Shown piece after piece: positions 1 through 6,116 of a stretch of DNA of 6,550 nt. This stretch comes from Deltaproteobacteria bacterium (GTDB lineage: Bacteria; Desulfobacterota; Desulfobulbia; Desulfobulbales; BM004). The translations under genes and the position numbers were made by a program. The notes under the pieces are model-generated. The model was given only the letters and a program-made list of their open reading frames with translations. It was not told the origin of the DNA and did not search any database. Location: contig JAFDCT010000096.1 in assembly GCA_019312695.1 (NCBI GenBank), positions 1 to 6,550 on the forward strand, read 5' to 3'. Position 1 is the stretch's first letter; the number at the start of each line of letters is the position of its first letter.

Positions 1-1008
1 AGGATGAATATAATCGGCGCCACCTCAGGCGATACCGGGTCCGCAGCCATTTACGGCGTGCGGGGCAAAGAGCGCATCAATATTTTTATCCTGCATCCAT
101 ATAAACGAGTGAGCCCCACCCAGGAACTCCAGATGACTACCGTCACCGATCCTAATGTCTACAATATTGCCATTAAGGGAAATTTTGATGATGGTCAGGC
201 CATTGTCAAGGCTATATTCAATGACATTCCTTTCAAAAACAGATACCATCTGGGAGCGGTCAATTCCATAAACTGGGCCCGCATCCTGGCCCAGGTCGTC
301 TATTATGTTTATGCCTGGCTTAAAATTAAGAATGACACCGGTGTGGAATCCATTGAGTTTTCTGTACCTACCGGAAATTTCGGGGATATCTTTGCCGGCT
401 ACATTGCCAGAAACCTCCTGCCGCAGGGAGCAATCCGCAGGCTGATCCTGGCAACCAATGAAAATAATCTGCTCACCCGTTTTGTTACCCGGGGAGATTA
501 TTCAGTTTCAAAGGTCGTTGCCACCAGCAGCCCGTCCATGGATATCCAGGTGGCAAGCAATTTTGAACGTTATCTCTATTACCTTTATAATTGCAATGCT
601 GAGCGGACCAGGAAAGATTTTGAGCAGTTTTCCCAAACAGGTAAACTTCGCTTTGGCCAGGAACTTCTGCAGACTATTCAGCAGGACTTTGGCTCAAAAA
701 GTGTCAATGAGGCAGAAACTCAGGACACGATCAGGAGGTTTTACAAAGAACATGACTATATTCTCGACCCCCATACCGCAGTTGGAGTTAATGCGGCCCA
801 GGCATGTGCTTCAAGAGATATTCCTGTAGTCTGTCTTGCCACAGCCCACCCGGCCAAATTCAGTGCAGCTGTTGTAAGGGCAATCGGTAAAGAACCTGAA
901 CTGCCGCCGCCACTGAAAGGTTTGCATGACAAGGAAAGCAGGTGTGAAGTACTGGAGCCTGAAGTCAGGGTGGTGCAAGAATATATTGCACAGCATGCCC
1001 TTTTATAG
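1..1008 (+). CDS. thrC: Threonine synthase, 3' part (5' end outside the window)
   Basis: PLP-dependent lyase that converts O-phospho-L-homoserine to L-threonine in the cytoplasm, the last step of threonine synthesis. The frame is open to the left edge, so the ATG at 4 is internal and the gene is cut. The visible ~335 residues begin in the PLP-phosphate loop (NIIGATSGDTGSAA). They continue through SPTQELQMTTV, a GNFDDGQAIVKAIFND segment, NSINWARILAQVVYY, PTGNFGDIFAGY, and the C-terminal DPHTAVGV and TAHPAKFS motifs, all hallmarks of the family. The missing N-terminal part (roughly 120 aa judging from usual length) would carry the PLP-binding lysine. The sequence resembles the long pseudomonad/fungal type more than the E. 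coli type. It ends 50 nt before the phosphorylase gene with no clear terminator, so co-transcription is likely. The identification is very secure. Confidence 0.96.
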   Translation, partial: RMNIIGATSGDTGSAAIYGVRGKERINIFILHPYKRVSPTQELQMTTVTDPNVYNIAIKGNFDDGQAIVKAIFNDIPFKNRYHLGAVNSINWARILAQVVYYVYAWLKIKNDTGVESIEFSVPTGNFGDIFAGYIARNLLPQGAIRRLILATNENNLLTRFVTRGDYSVSKVVATSSPSMDIQVASNFERYLYYLYNCNAERTRKDFEQFSQTGKLRFGQELLQTIQQDFGSKSVNEAETQDTIRRFYKEHDYILDPHTAVGVNAAQACASRDIPVVCLATAHPAKFSAAVVRAIGKEPELPPPLKGLHDKESRCEVLEPEVRVVQEYIAQHALL

Positions 1009-1058
1009 AGGTTCCGTTTACTTTAAAAAAATTCTAACCCTGTAGTGGCAGAGCATAC

Positions 1059-1892
1059 ATGTCAGACATGCAGGAATATAAAATCAAGGTTGAAGAAACT
1101 GTCCGTTTCCTGAAGGCTGAAACCAGAAAGCTACCTGCTGTGGTGATCATCCTCGGTACCGGTCTTGGCGGCCTGGGTGATGCTATCGAGGTTGACACCC
1201 GTCTGTCTTACGAACAGATCCCCCATTTCCCACGTTCCACAGTACCGGGTCATCACGGCAATCTTATTTTCGGCACACTGGGCAATAAGAATGTCGCTGT
1301 ACTCGAAGGACGTTTTCATTACTATGAGGGGTATTCAACCAGGCAAATCACCTTCCCCCTAAGGGTTCTGTCTCTGCTGGGGGCAGATACTCTTGTGGTT
1401 ACAAATGCGGCAGGTGGTCTTTGCCCGGATTATGTCCCAGGCACCATTATGGTAATACGTGATCATCTCAATTTTATAGGGGAAAATCCTCTGCGTGGGG
1501 CAAATATTGATGAATGGGGTCCCCGTTTCCCCGATCTTTCTGAACCATATGATAAAAAGCTGCTGAATATGACGCTCCAATGTGCTGAAAAACTGCAGTT
1601 GTCTCATATTGCCTCTGGAGTGTACGTGGCCATTCCGGGTCCCAGCCTGGAAACCCCGGCAGAAACCAGGTTTCTCCGTGCTGCAGGAGCCGATGCGGTT
1701 GGCATGTCATCAGTACCGGAGGTCATTGTGGCAAAACATGCTGCCATGAAGGTTCTGGGCCTTTCGGCTGTGGCCAATGTCAATGATCCCAACAATTTCG
1801 TCCCAATCCTGCTTGATGATGTTATAGAGGCCGCGCGAACCATTGAACCTGCACTGCAGAAACTGATCATGGAAGTTTTAAAAAATCTCTAG
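1059..1892 (+). CDS. Purine nucleoside phosphorylase family (PNP/MTAP), possibly 5'-methylthioinosine phosphorylase
   Basis: A trimeric-type PNP/MTAP-family phosphorylase of 277 aa, the normal length, which cleaves a purine nucleoside with phosphate into free base and (modified) ribose-1-phosphate. Visible motifs are the phosphate loop ILGTGLGGLG (31-40), VPGHHG (62-67), EGRFHYYEGY (83-92), VTNAAGG (114-120), GPSLETPAE (194-202) and GADAVGMSSVPEV (210-222). Asn240 sits where human PNP has Asn243, which favours 6-oxopurines (hypoxanthine/guanine); MTA phosphorylases have Asp there. The position of the 5'-OH-binding histidine (human His257) aligns with Leu252, a hydrophobic change like that in MTA phosphorylase. 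Together with mtaD directly downstream, this suggests 5'-methylthioinosine as substrate, although ordinary inosine/guanosine cleavage remains possible. The start is uncertain: ATG at 1059 and in-frame ATG at 1068 both lack a strong ribosome binding site. Confidence 0.93.
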   Translation: MSDMQEYKIKVEETVRFLKAETRKLPAVVIILGTGLGGLGDAIEVDTRLSYEQIPHFPRSTVPGHHGNLIFGTLGNKNVAVLEGRFHYYEGYSTRQITFPLRVLSLLGADTLVVTNAAGGLCPDYVPGTIMVIRDHLNFIGENPLRGANIDEWGPRFPDLSEPYDKKLLNMTLQCAEKLQLSHIASGVYVAIPGPSLETPAETRFLRAAGADAVGMSSVPEVIVAKHAAMKVLGLSAVANVNDPNNFVPILLDDVIEAARTIEPALQKLIMEVLKNL

Positions 1893-1908
1893 TGTTTATG
1901 GCAAAACA

Positions 1909-3240
1909 ATGGGTCTGACGGAATACAGTGCTGACCTTCTGGTTACAGGCAGGTATCTCTACCTGCAGGATAAGGATAAAACCCTTATTAAGGATGGCGG
2001 TGTTGCTATTTACAGGGACACGATTATCGAGACCGGCCCAACCTTTGAACTGGCGACAAAATACCCCCATGCCGAACAGCTTGCTACGAAAAACGGTCTC
2101 ATCATTCCTGGTCTGATAAATGCGCACACCCATGCCGCCATGGCGTGTTTCCGAGGCCTGGCCGATGATCTCCCCCTGATGCAATGGCTGCAGGAATTTA
2201 TTTTTCCTGCCGAGGCGCAATTAACCGGTGACATTGTTTATCAGGCCACACTGCTTTCACTGGCTGAAATGATAAAATCCGGCACAACAAGTTTCTGCGA
2301 CATGTATCTCTTTGCCAAAGATGTCGCCAGAGCCATTGATGAATCGGGAATGAGGGCCTGGATTGGTGAGGTTATATATGACTTTCCTTCACCTAACTAC
2401 GGCGAGGTTGCAGCCGGACTTGAATATGTTGAAGAACTTTTTGCCGGGTACGGCGGCCACCAACTGATCAATATCACTGTTGCCCCGCATGCAATTTATA
2501 CCTGTTCACCTGCTCTGCTGAAACGTCTAAAAACAATTGCGGCTAAACATGAAGCTCTTTATGTCATTCACCTTGCCGAGACAGCAGAGGAAGTAAAAGA
2601 AGCGCAGGAGCGGTATGGTGTGAGCCCCTGTATGCATCTGGATAATCTGGGACTTCTTGACAGCAAAGTAGTGGCAGACCACTCTGTCAAGCTGACCGAC
2701 CAGGAAATAGCGCTTCTGGCGCAAAGAGGAGTCAAAGTTGTCCACTGCCCTGAAAGCAATATGAAACTTGCCTCAGGTATAGCACCTGTGCCACATATGC
2801 TCACAGCAGGCCTTACAGTGGGGCTTGGCACCGATGGCAGCGCCAGCAATGACAATGTTGATATGTTCAGCGAGATGAATGCTGCCGCAAAACTGCACAA
2901 GGTAAAAGACCTTGATCCAACTCTCATGCCGGCTGAAACCATTTTTGATATGGCAACCATGGGCGGCGCAAAGGTGTTAGGAGCGGAAAAATTTATAGGA
3001 AGTTTGGAGCCGGGCAAGAAAGCCGACCTGATTGTTCTTGATATGAACCAGCCACACCTGACCCCGCTTTATAATATTCCTTCCCAACTGGTTTACGCTA
3101 CCAGGGGAGCTGATGTGGTCCACTCGGTCATCAACGGTTGCATAGTCATGAAAGACCGTGTCCTCACAACCCTTGATGAGGGCAAAATACTCTCAGAAAC
3201 AGCTATTTTGGCTGAAAGAATTGAAAAAAGTAGAGGATAA
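1909..3240 (+). CDS. mtaD: 5-methylthioadenosine/S-adenosylhomocysteine deaminase (amidohydrolase family)
   Basis: Metal-dependent cytoplasmic deaminase of the amidohydrolase superfamily, 443 aa, near the usual family length. It is expected to convert 5'-methylthioadenosine and S-adenosylhomocysteine to the corresponding inosine derivatives, clearing SAM by-products. The N-terminal beta segment is followed by PGLINAHTHAAM (67-78), where His73 and His75 are metal ligands. His221 and the catalytic Glu224 lie in VIHLAET, His258 in ADHSV, and Asp309 in GLGTDGSASNDN. VVHCPESNMKLASGIAP (277-293) is typical of this subgroup rather than of guanine deaminase or chlorohydrolases. The spacing from His258 to Asp309 (51) fits the family. 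The ATG at 1909 is the only plausible start after the in-frame stop at 1879 but has no clear Shine-Dalgarno. With only 16 nt from the phosphorylase stop, translational coupling is likely. Related Trz/Atz hydrolases are the main alternative. Confidence 0.92.
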   Translation: MGLTEYSADLLVTGRYLYLQDKDKTLIKDGGVAIYRDTIIETGPTFELATKYPHAEQLATKNGLIIPGLINAHTHAAMACFRGLADDLPLMQWLQEFIFPAEAQLTGDIVYQATLLSLAEMIKSGTTSFCDMYLFAKDVARAIDESGMRAWIGEVIYDFPSPNYGEVAAGLEYVEELFAGYGGHQLINITVAPHAIYTCSPALLKRLKTIAAKHEALYVIHLAETAEEVKEAQERYGVSPCMHLDNLGLLDSKVVADHSVKLTDQEIALLAQRGVKVVHCPESNMKLASGIAPVPHMLTAGLTVGLGTDGSASNDNVDMFSEMNAAAKLHKVKDLDPTLMPAETIFDMATMGGAKVLGAEKFIGSLEPGKKADLIVLDMNQPHLTPLYNIPSQLVYATRGADVVHSVINGCIVMKDRVLTTLDEGKILSETAILAERIEKSRG

Positions 3241-3246
3241 ATACAT

Positions 3247-3274
3247 TTGCAAGCAGCTATTTTTGAGGTAAAAT
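3247..3274 (+). promoter_or_regulatory. Possible promoter for the tatA pair
   Basis: TTGCAA (3247-3252) and TAAAAT (3269-3274) are separated by 16 nt and match the sigma70 consensus at 4/6 and 5/6 positions. They lie just after mtaD and upstream of the hairpin and the tatA genes. The region is AT-rich, so a chance match is quite possible. Confidence 0.3.
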
Positions 3275-3290
3275 ATTATATTTGTATAGC

Positions 3291-3331
3291 GGTAATAAGA
3301 GCAGAGTGTTATAGGTCCTCTGCAAATTACC
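3291..3331 (+). terminator. Two-stage hairpin after mtaD; possible terminator or tatA leader structure
   Basis: The outer arms GGTAAT (3291-3296) and ATTACC (3326-3331) pair perfectly. Inside them GCAGAG (3301-3306) pairs with CTCTGC (3318-3323) around an 11-nt loop; the stems are separated by a small internal loop (AAGA/AA). The following TAAATTTCTTTT is T-rich but not a clean U-tract, so termination may be partial. It sits 31 nt before the first tatA start and just upstream of its ribosome binding site, so it may instead act in the 5' leader of tatA. Confidence 0.45.
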
Positions 3332-3362
3332 ATAAATTTCTTTTAACCTGTGAGGTAAATTC

Positions 3363-3539
3363 ATGTTCGGACTTGGCATGCCTGAGCTTATAATTATCCT
3401 GGTAATTATTGTCATAATTTTTGGCGCCGGCAAACTACCGGAGATCGGCAGCGGGCTGGGAAAAGGCATCAAGAACTTCAAGAAAGCTACCAAAGACGAG
3501 GAAAAAGAACAGATTCAAGAGAAGAAAGAGGATGAATAA
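3363..3539 (+). CDS. tatA: TatA/E-type twin-arginine translocase subunit, short (58 aa)
   Basis: Small inner-membrane protein of the Tat system, which exports folded proteins with twin-arginine signal peptides. TatA oligomerises to form the transport-active assembly with TatC. The 58-aa product has a short N-terminal stretch with Pro7 and Glu8, one transmembrane helix (about residues 9-20, almost all Ile/Val/Leu), the Phe20-Gly21 hinge, then an amphipathic helix with KLPEIG (24-29) and [11 protein letters not shown] (31-41), and a short Lys/Glu-rich tail. The start is supported by a GAGG motif at 3352-3355, close upstream of the ATG. It is at the short end for the family but has every essential part. 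It lies 64 nt before a second copy, with which it shares 30 of the first 45 residues. No tatC or tatB is in view. Confidence 0.93.
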   Translation: MFGLGMPELIIILVIIVIIFGAGKLPEIGSGLGKGIKNFKKATKDEEKEQIQEKKEDE

Positions 3540-3603
3540 TCCTCTCAATATTAATTCAGCAAAGCTATAGATTTTTTGAATTTTATGTAGCAAGGAGTAA
3601 TGT

Positions 3604-3855
3604 ATGTTTGGTCTTGGTACCCCTGAACTGATTGTCATACTCGGCATTGCCTTTCTGGTCTTTGGCGGGAAAAAACTACCTGAAATCGGCGCCGGCCTCG
3701 GCAAAGGTATCCGCTCATTCAAGTCGGGGTTAAAAGATGTTGAGGATGCCGGTAAAAATCTGGTCGAGGACAGCGTGCCCGGTGCCAAGGAACTAAGCAG
3801 CCTGAAGGAAGAGGTCGACAAGGTTAAGAATGTCGGAAATGTCCTGAAAGGTTAA
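3604..3855 (+). CDS. tatA: TatA/E-type twin-arginine translocase subunit, second copy (83 aa)
   Basis: A second Tat pore-type subunit in the inner membrane, 83 aa. It has Glu8, a transmembrane helix at about 8-20, the Phe-Gly hinge at 20-21, and an amphipathic helix starting with KKLPEIGAGLGKGIRSFK (23-40). Its tail is longer than in the upstream copy and includes a probable second helix rich in Lys, Glu and Val (about 63-82). A strong ribosome binding site AAGGAG (3592-3597) lies 6 nt before the ATG, so the start is secure; the out-of-frame ATG at 3600 is ignored. Glu8 and the longer tail recall TatB, but the FGGKKLPEIG hinge region is TatA/E-like. The two copies may have diverged toward TatA-like and TatB-like roles; that is inference. 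Confidence 0.93.
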   Translation: MFGLGTPELIVILGIAFLVFGGKKLPEIGAGLGKGIRSFKSGLKDVEDAGKNLVEDSVPGAKELSSLKEEVDKVKNVGNVLKG

Positions 3856-3873
3856 AGACAATTTTTTGAAAGC

Positions 3874-3912
3874 GGTGTTCAGTATAAAGGTTACTTTATC
3901 TCGGGCAACACC
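3874..3912. terminator. Imperfect hairpin between converging tatA and paaK
   Basis: Arms GGTGTT (3874-3879) and AACACC (3907-3912) pair perfectly. Inside them ATAAAG (3884-3889) pairs with CTTTAT (3894-3899) around a GTTA loop, with an asymmetric internal loop between the two stems. The hairpin fills the 68-nt gap between two converging genes, where a bidirectional terminator is expected. Neither side has a proper run of U after the stem, so strength as an intrinsic terminator is doubtful. Confidence 0.4.
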
Positions 3913-3923
3913 TATTTACTGCA

Positions 3924-5225
3924 TTAAAGCTGGCGCTTGTCAATTACCCGCTGCCCCTTACCCTCGAATCTTTCGAGGGTTTTTTCTTCCACCAGTTTGA
4001 CATCCATTGAAACCCCGAGTTCTGAGGCCAGCTTTTTTTTAATCTTATCAACCAGCTGCCGCTGCTTCTTCATTTCATCAAAGAATATTGACTCGACAAC
4101 CTCAATGAGAACTGTAGCCTTGTCCTGGTGATTTTCGCGTTCAACCACGATACGGTAATGGGGCTCGGTGCCTTCAATTTCAAAAAGGACATTTTCTATC
4201 TGGGTGGGAAAGACATTAACACCCTTGATGATAAGCATATCATCAGTGCGTCCGAGAATCCTGGTCATGCGGTAGTTTGTCCTGCCGCAACTGCAGGGTT
4301 CAGGTATCAGCCTTGTCAGATCACGCGTTCTGTAACGGATTACCGGGAAGGCTTCTTTAGTAAGCGTGGTAACAACCAGTTCCCCGACCTCCCCCGGCTC
4401 GACCGGGTTCAGGGTGTTGGGGTTTATTATTTCAACCAGAAAGTGGTCTTCGTTAATATGCAGACCTTTGCACTCCAAACATTCACCTGCCACACCCGGC
4501 CCCATTACTTCGCTTAAACCATAGTTGTCCGTTGCCGTTATATTAAGCTTATTGTTTATCTCGGCCCGCATGGCCTCGGACCAGGGCTCAGCCCCGAACA
4601 GACCCCACTTCAGAGAAAGACCGTTAATATTAATGCCCATGTCCAGCATAGTATCGGCAATCATCAGGGCATAACTGGGGGTGCAGACAAGGGCGGTCGT
4701 CTTAAAATCCTGCATGATCTGGATCTGCCGCTTTGTGTTGCCGCTGGAGATCGGAATTACCGAGGCGCCTAATCGTTCTGCACCATAGTGCAGACCAAAA
4801 CCTCCGGTAAAGAGACCATAACCGAAGGCGATCTGGATGACATCATCCTTGGTGACTCCTGCTGCTGTGAGGATCCTGGCAACAAGATTGGACCAGTTCT
4901 TGATATCGTTGCGGGTATAGCCGACAACTGTGGCCATGCCTGTTGTGCCGGAGGAGGAATGTATCCTGACCACATCACGAAGCGGTACAGCAAAAAGCCC
5001 ATAGGGATAATTATTGCGCAAATCATCCTTGACGGTAAACGGCAGGCTGCTTAATTCACCAAGTGACCGGAATCCGTCAGGATCCAGGCCGATTTCCTTG
5101 AACCTGTTCCGGTAGAACGGAACATGCGTGGCCACCCGGTAAATGGTTGACTGCAGCCTCTCGAGCTGCAGCTGTTCCAGATCCTCCCTGCTCATGCACT
5201 CTCTGTTTTCTTCCCAGTACTTCAT
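3924..5225 (-). CDS. paaK: Phenylacetate-CoA ligase (adenylate-forming)
   Basis: Cytoplasmic ATP-dependent ligase that activates phenylacetate or a related arylacetate to its CoA thioester via an acyl-adenylate. The 433-aa length is normal for PaaK. Seen are the phosphate loop HSSSGTTG (89-96), [20 protein letters not shown] (a PaaK signature, 134-153), [11 protein letters not shown] (234-244), the [10 protein letters not shown] segment (297-306), the hinge GRTDDML (325-331), [12 protein letters not shown] (333-344) and the C-terminal [11 protein letters not shown] (421-431), whose Lys423 is the likely catalytic lysine. The start has GGAG (complement of 5233-5236) 7 nt upstream. Four cysteines (249, 252, 311, 313) form two CxxC/CxC-like pairs. 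It is downstream of livG-livF on the same strand but separated by a 171-nt gap with its own promoter candidate. In anaerobes such ligases often serve aromatic amino acid oxidation; the exact acid activated cannot be read from sequence. Confidence 0.94.
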   Translation of the reverse strand: MKYWEENRECMSREDLEQLQLERLQSTIYRVATHVPFYRNRFKEIGLDPDGFRSLGELSSLPFTVKDDLRNNYPYGLFAVPLRDVVRIHSSSGTTGMATVVGYTRNDIKNWSNLVARILTAAGVTKDDVIQIAFGYGLFTGGFGLHYGAERLGASVIPISSGNTKRQIQIMQDFKTTALVCTPSYALMIADTMLDMGININGLSLKWGLFGAEPWSEAMRAEINNKLNITATDNYGLSEVMGPGVAGECLECKGLHINEDHFLVEIINPNTLNPVEPGEVGELVVTTLTKEAFPVIRYRTRDLTRLIPEPCSCGRTNYRMTRILGRTDDMLIIKGVNVFPTQIENVLFEIEGTEPHYRIVVERENHQDKATVLIEVVESIFFDEMKKQRQLVDKIKKKLASELGVSMDVKLVEEKTLERFEGKGQRVIDKRQL

Positions 5226-5232
5226 GGCTTTT

Positions 5233-5236
5233 CTCC
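5233..5236 (-). promoter_or_regulatory. Ribosome binding site of paaK
   Basis: On the minus strand this reads GGAG, 7 nt before the ATG at 5225. It supports that start over later in-frame methionines such as Met11. Confidence 0.6.
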
Positions 5237-5292
5237 GGTGCAGTTATTTAATAACTAGATGTAGTTGCTAAGTTTTCAAAAAAGGTGCATAT

Positions 5293-5320
5293 TTTATAAT
5301 ATAAGTGACTCAAGTTTCAA
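5293..5320 (-). promoter_or_regulatory. Sigma70-type promoter candidate for paaK
   Basis: On the minus strand TTGAAA (complement of 5315-5320) and TATAAA (complement of 5293-5298) each match the consensus at 5 of 6 positions, with a 16-nt spacer. Transcription would begin near 5285, giving a leader of about 60 nt. One arm of a 9-bp inverted repeat (5302-5310) lies inside the spacer, which suggests control by a DNA-binding protein. Confidence 0.5.
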
Positions 5321-5395
5321 AAATTTATCCTCATTTTTTCTCTATGTGTTTTTTAACTTTAGCTCTTTTAAGACACTTTAAATTTTAGTCACTTA
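5302..5395. repeat. 9-bp inverted repeat in the livF-paaK gap, plus a related third copy
   Basis: TAAGTGACT (5302-5310) and its exact inverse AGTCACTTA (5387-5395) are 76 nt apart. A near copy, AGACACTT (5371-5378), matches AGTCACTT at 7 of 8 positions in the same orientation as the right arm. The left arm lies in the spacer of the paaK promoter candidate and the right arm lies just past the livF stop. The intervening DNA is AT-rich and holds no gene. The sites could be operators; with so AT-rich a background, chance is not excluded. Confidence 0.45.
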
Positions 5396-5396
5396 A

Positions 5397-6116
5397 TTAA
5401 TCCATCTCTCTGCCGAGGTAGGCCCTCTGGACATCCCTGTTCTGCAGGAGGTCTTCAGCAACCCCCTGGAGAATAATCTTGCCGGTTTCCAGGACATAGC
5501 CGCGATCTGCTATACCAAGCGCCGCCTTGGCATTCTGCTCTACCAAGAGGACGGTGTTCCCTTCTTCCCGCAGCTGCAGAACAACCTTGAAAATACTCTT
5601 AACGATAAGTGGCGCCAGGCCGGTTGAAGGCTCGTCCATCATAATCAGAGAGGGCTTTGCCATCAAGGCCCGTCCCATGGCAAGCATCTGTTGTTCACCG
5701 CCCGACAGGGTCCCGGCCAACTGCCTGGCCCTTTCTTTTAAAACGGGAAACAATTCATATACCTTGCCAATTTCATGCTTCAGGCCCCCCTTTTCCTTTT
5801 TGGTTAGGATATAACCACCTAGGATCAAATTTTCCTCGACTGTCATGGTGGAAAAAACCTGCCTGCCTTCCGGCACCAGTGAACAGCCGGAAGCAACAAT
5901 CTTTTCAGGTTTTAGCCTGTTCAGATCATTGTTCCTAAATAAAATTTCGCCGGAATTGATTTTCACCAGACCGGTAATTGTATGCAGCAGGGTTGTTTTG
6001 CCGGCCCCATTGGCCCCGATGATGGTAACGATCTCGCCCGGGTCAACATGCATGGAAATTCGTTTCAGCACCCGCAGTTTGCCGTAGCCTGCTTCTAGAT
6101 TTCTAATCTTAAGCAT
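5397..6116 (-). CDS. livF: Branched-chain amino acid ABC transporter, ATP-binding protein LivF
   Basis: One of the two cytoplasmic ATPases that drive high-affinity uptake of leucine, isoleucine, valine and related amino acids through the LivHM permease. From the chosen start it is 239 aa, the usual LivF length. Walker A GANGAGKTT is at 34-42, the Q-loop region VPEGRQVFSTMTVEENL at 81-97 (LivF-type), the ABC signature LSGGEQQ at 137-143, Walker B LIMMDEP at 157-163, and LLVEQN at 190-195, where LivF proteins carry Gln in place of the usual switch histidine. The start at 6116 is preferred over the ATG at 6122: GGGAG (complement of 6123-6127) lies 6 nt before 6116 but directly abuts 6122. The gene overlaps livG by 8 nt (ATGCTTAA), which implies translational coupling. 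A relative carrying other amides or aromatic amino acids is possible. Confidence 0.93.
   Translation of the reverse strand: MLKIRNLEAGYGKLRVLKRISMHVDPGEIVTIIGANGAGKTTLLHTITGLVKINSGEILFRNNDLNRLKPEKIVASGCSLVPEGRQVFSTMTVEENLILGGYILTKKEKGGLKHEIGKVYELFPVLKERARQLAGTLSGGEQQMLAMGRALMAKPSLIMMDEPSTGLAPLIVKSIFKVVLQLREEGNTVLLVEQNAKAALGIADRGYVLETGKIILQGVAEDLLQNRDVQRAYLGREMD

Noticed and set aside
458..829. 123-codon plus-strand frame inside thrC
   Set aside because: It is in another frame of a strongly conserved threonine synthase and shows no motif.
1009..1058. Terminator or SAM/SAH riboswitch between thrC and the phosphorylase
   Set aside because: The gap is only 50 nt, with at best a 4-bp GGTT/AACC pairing and no riboswitch core visible.
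1059..1892. Plain 5'-methylthioadenosine phosphorylase (mtnP)
   Set aside because: The base-specificity residue is Asn240, not the Asp expected for adenine-type substrates, and the ETPAE motif is PNP-like; MTA itself is an unlikely direct substrate.
1898..1918. Six-codon mini-ORF (ATG at 1898, TGA at 1916) overlapping the mtaD start
   Set aside because: It might look like a leader peptide, but it has no ribosome binding site and no biased codons; a chance ATG in a 16-nt gap.
2568..3017. 149-codon open frame on the minus strand opposite mtaD
   Set aside because: It lies wholly antisense to the conserved metal-site region of mtaD, is Ser/Leu-rich with no recognisable domain, and is best explained as a shadow frame.
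3435..3821. 128-codon minus-strand frame spanning both tatA genes
   Set aside because: It overlaps two well-supported tatA genes with good ribosome binding sites; the translation has no family resemblance.
4128..4517. 129-codon plus-strand frame opposite paaK
   Set aside because: It is antisense to conserved PaaK motifs with no recognisable features; a shadow frame.
5243..5255. Small hairpin GTTAT-TTA-ATAAC in the paaK leader
   Set aside because: Short and almost all A-T, with a 3-nt loop; it is too weak to claim a function.
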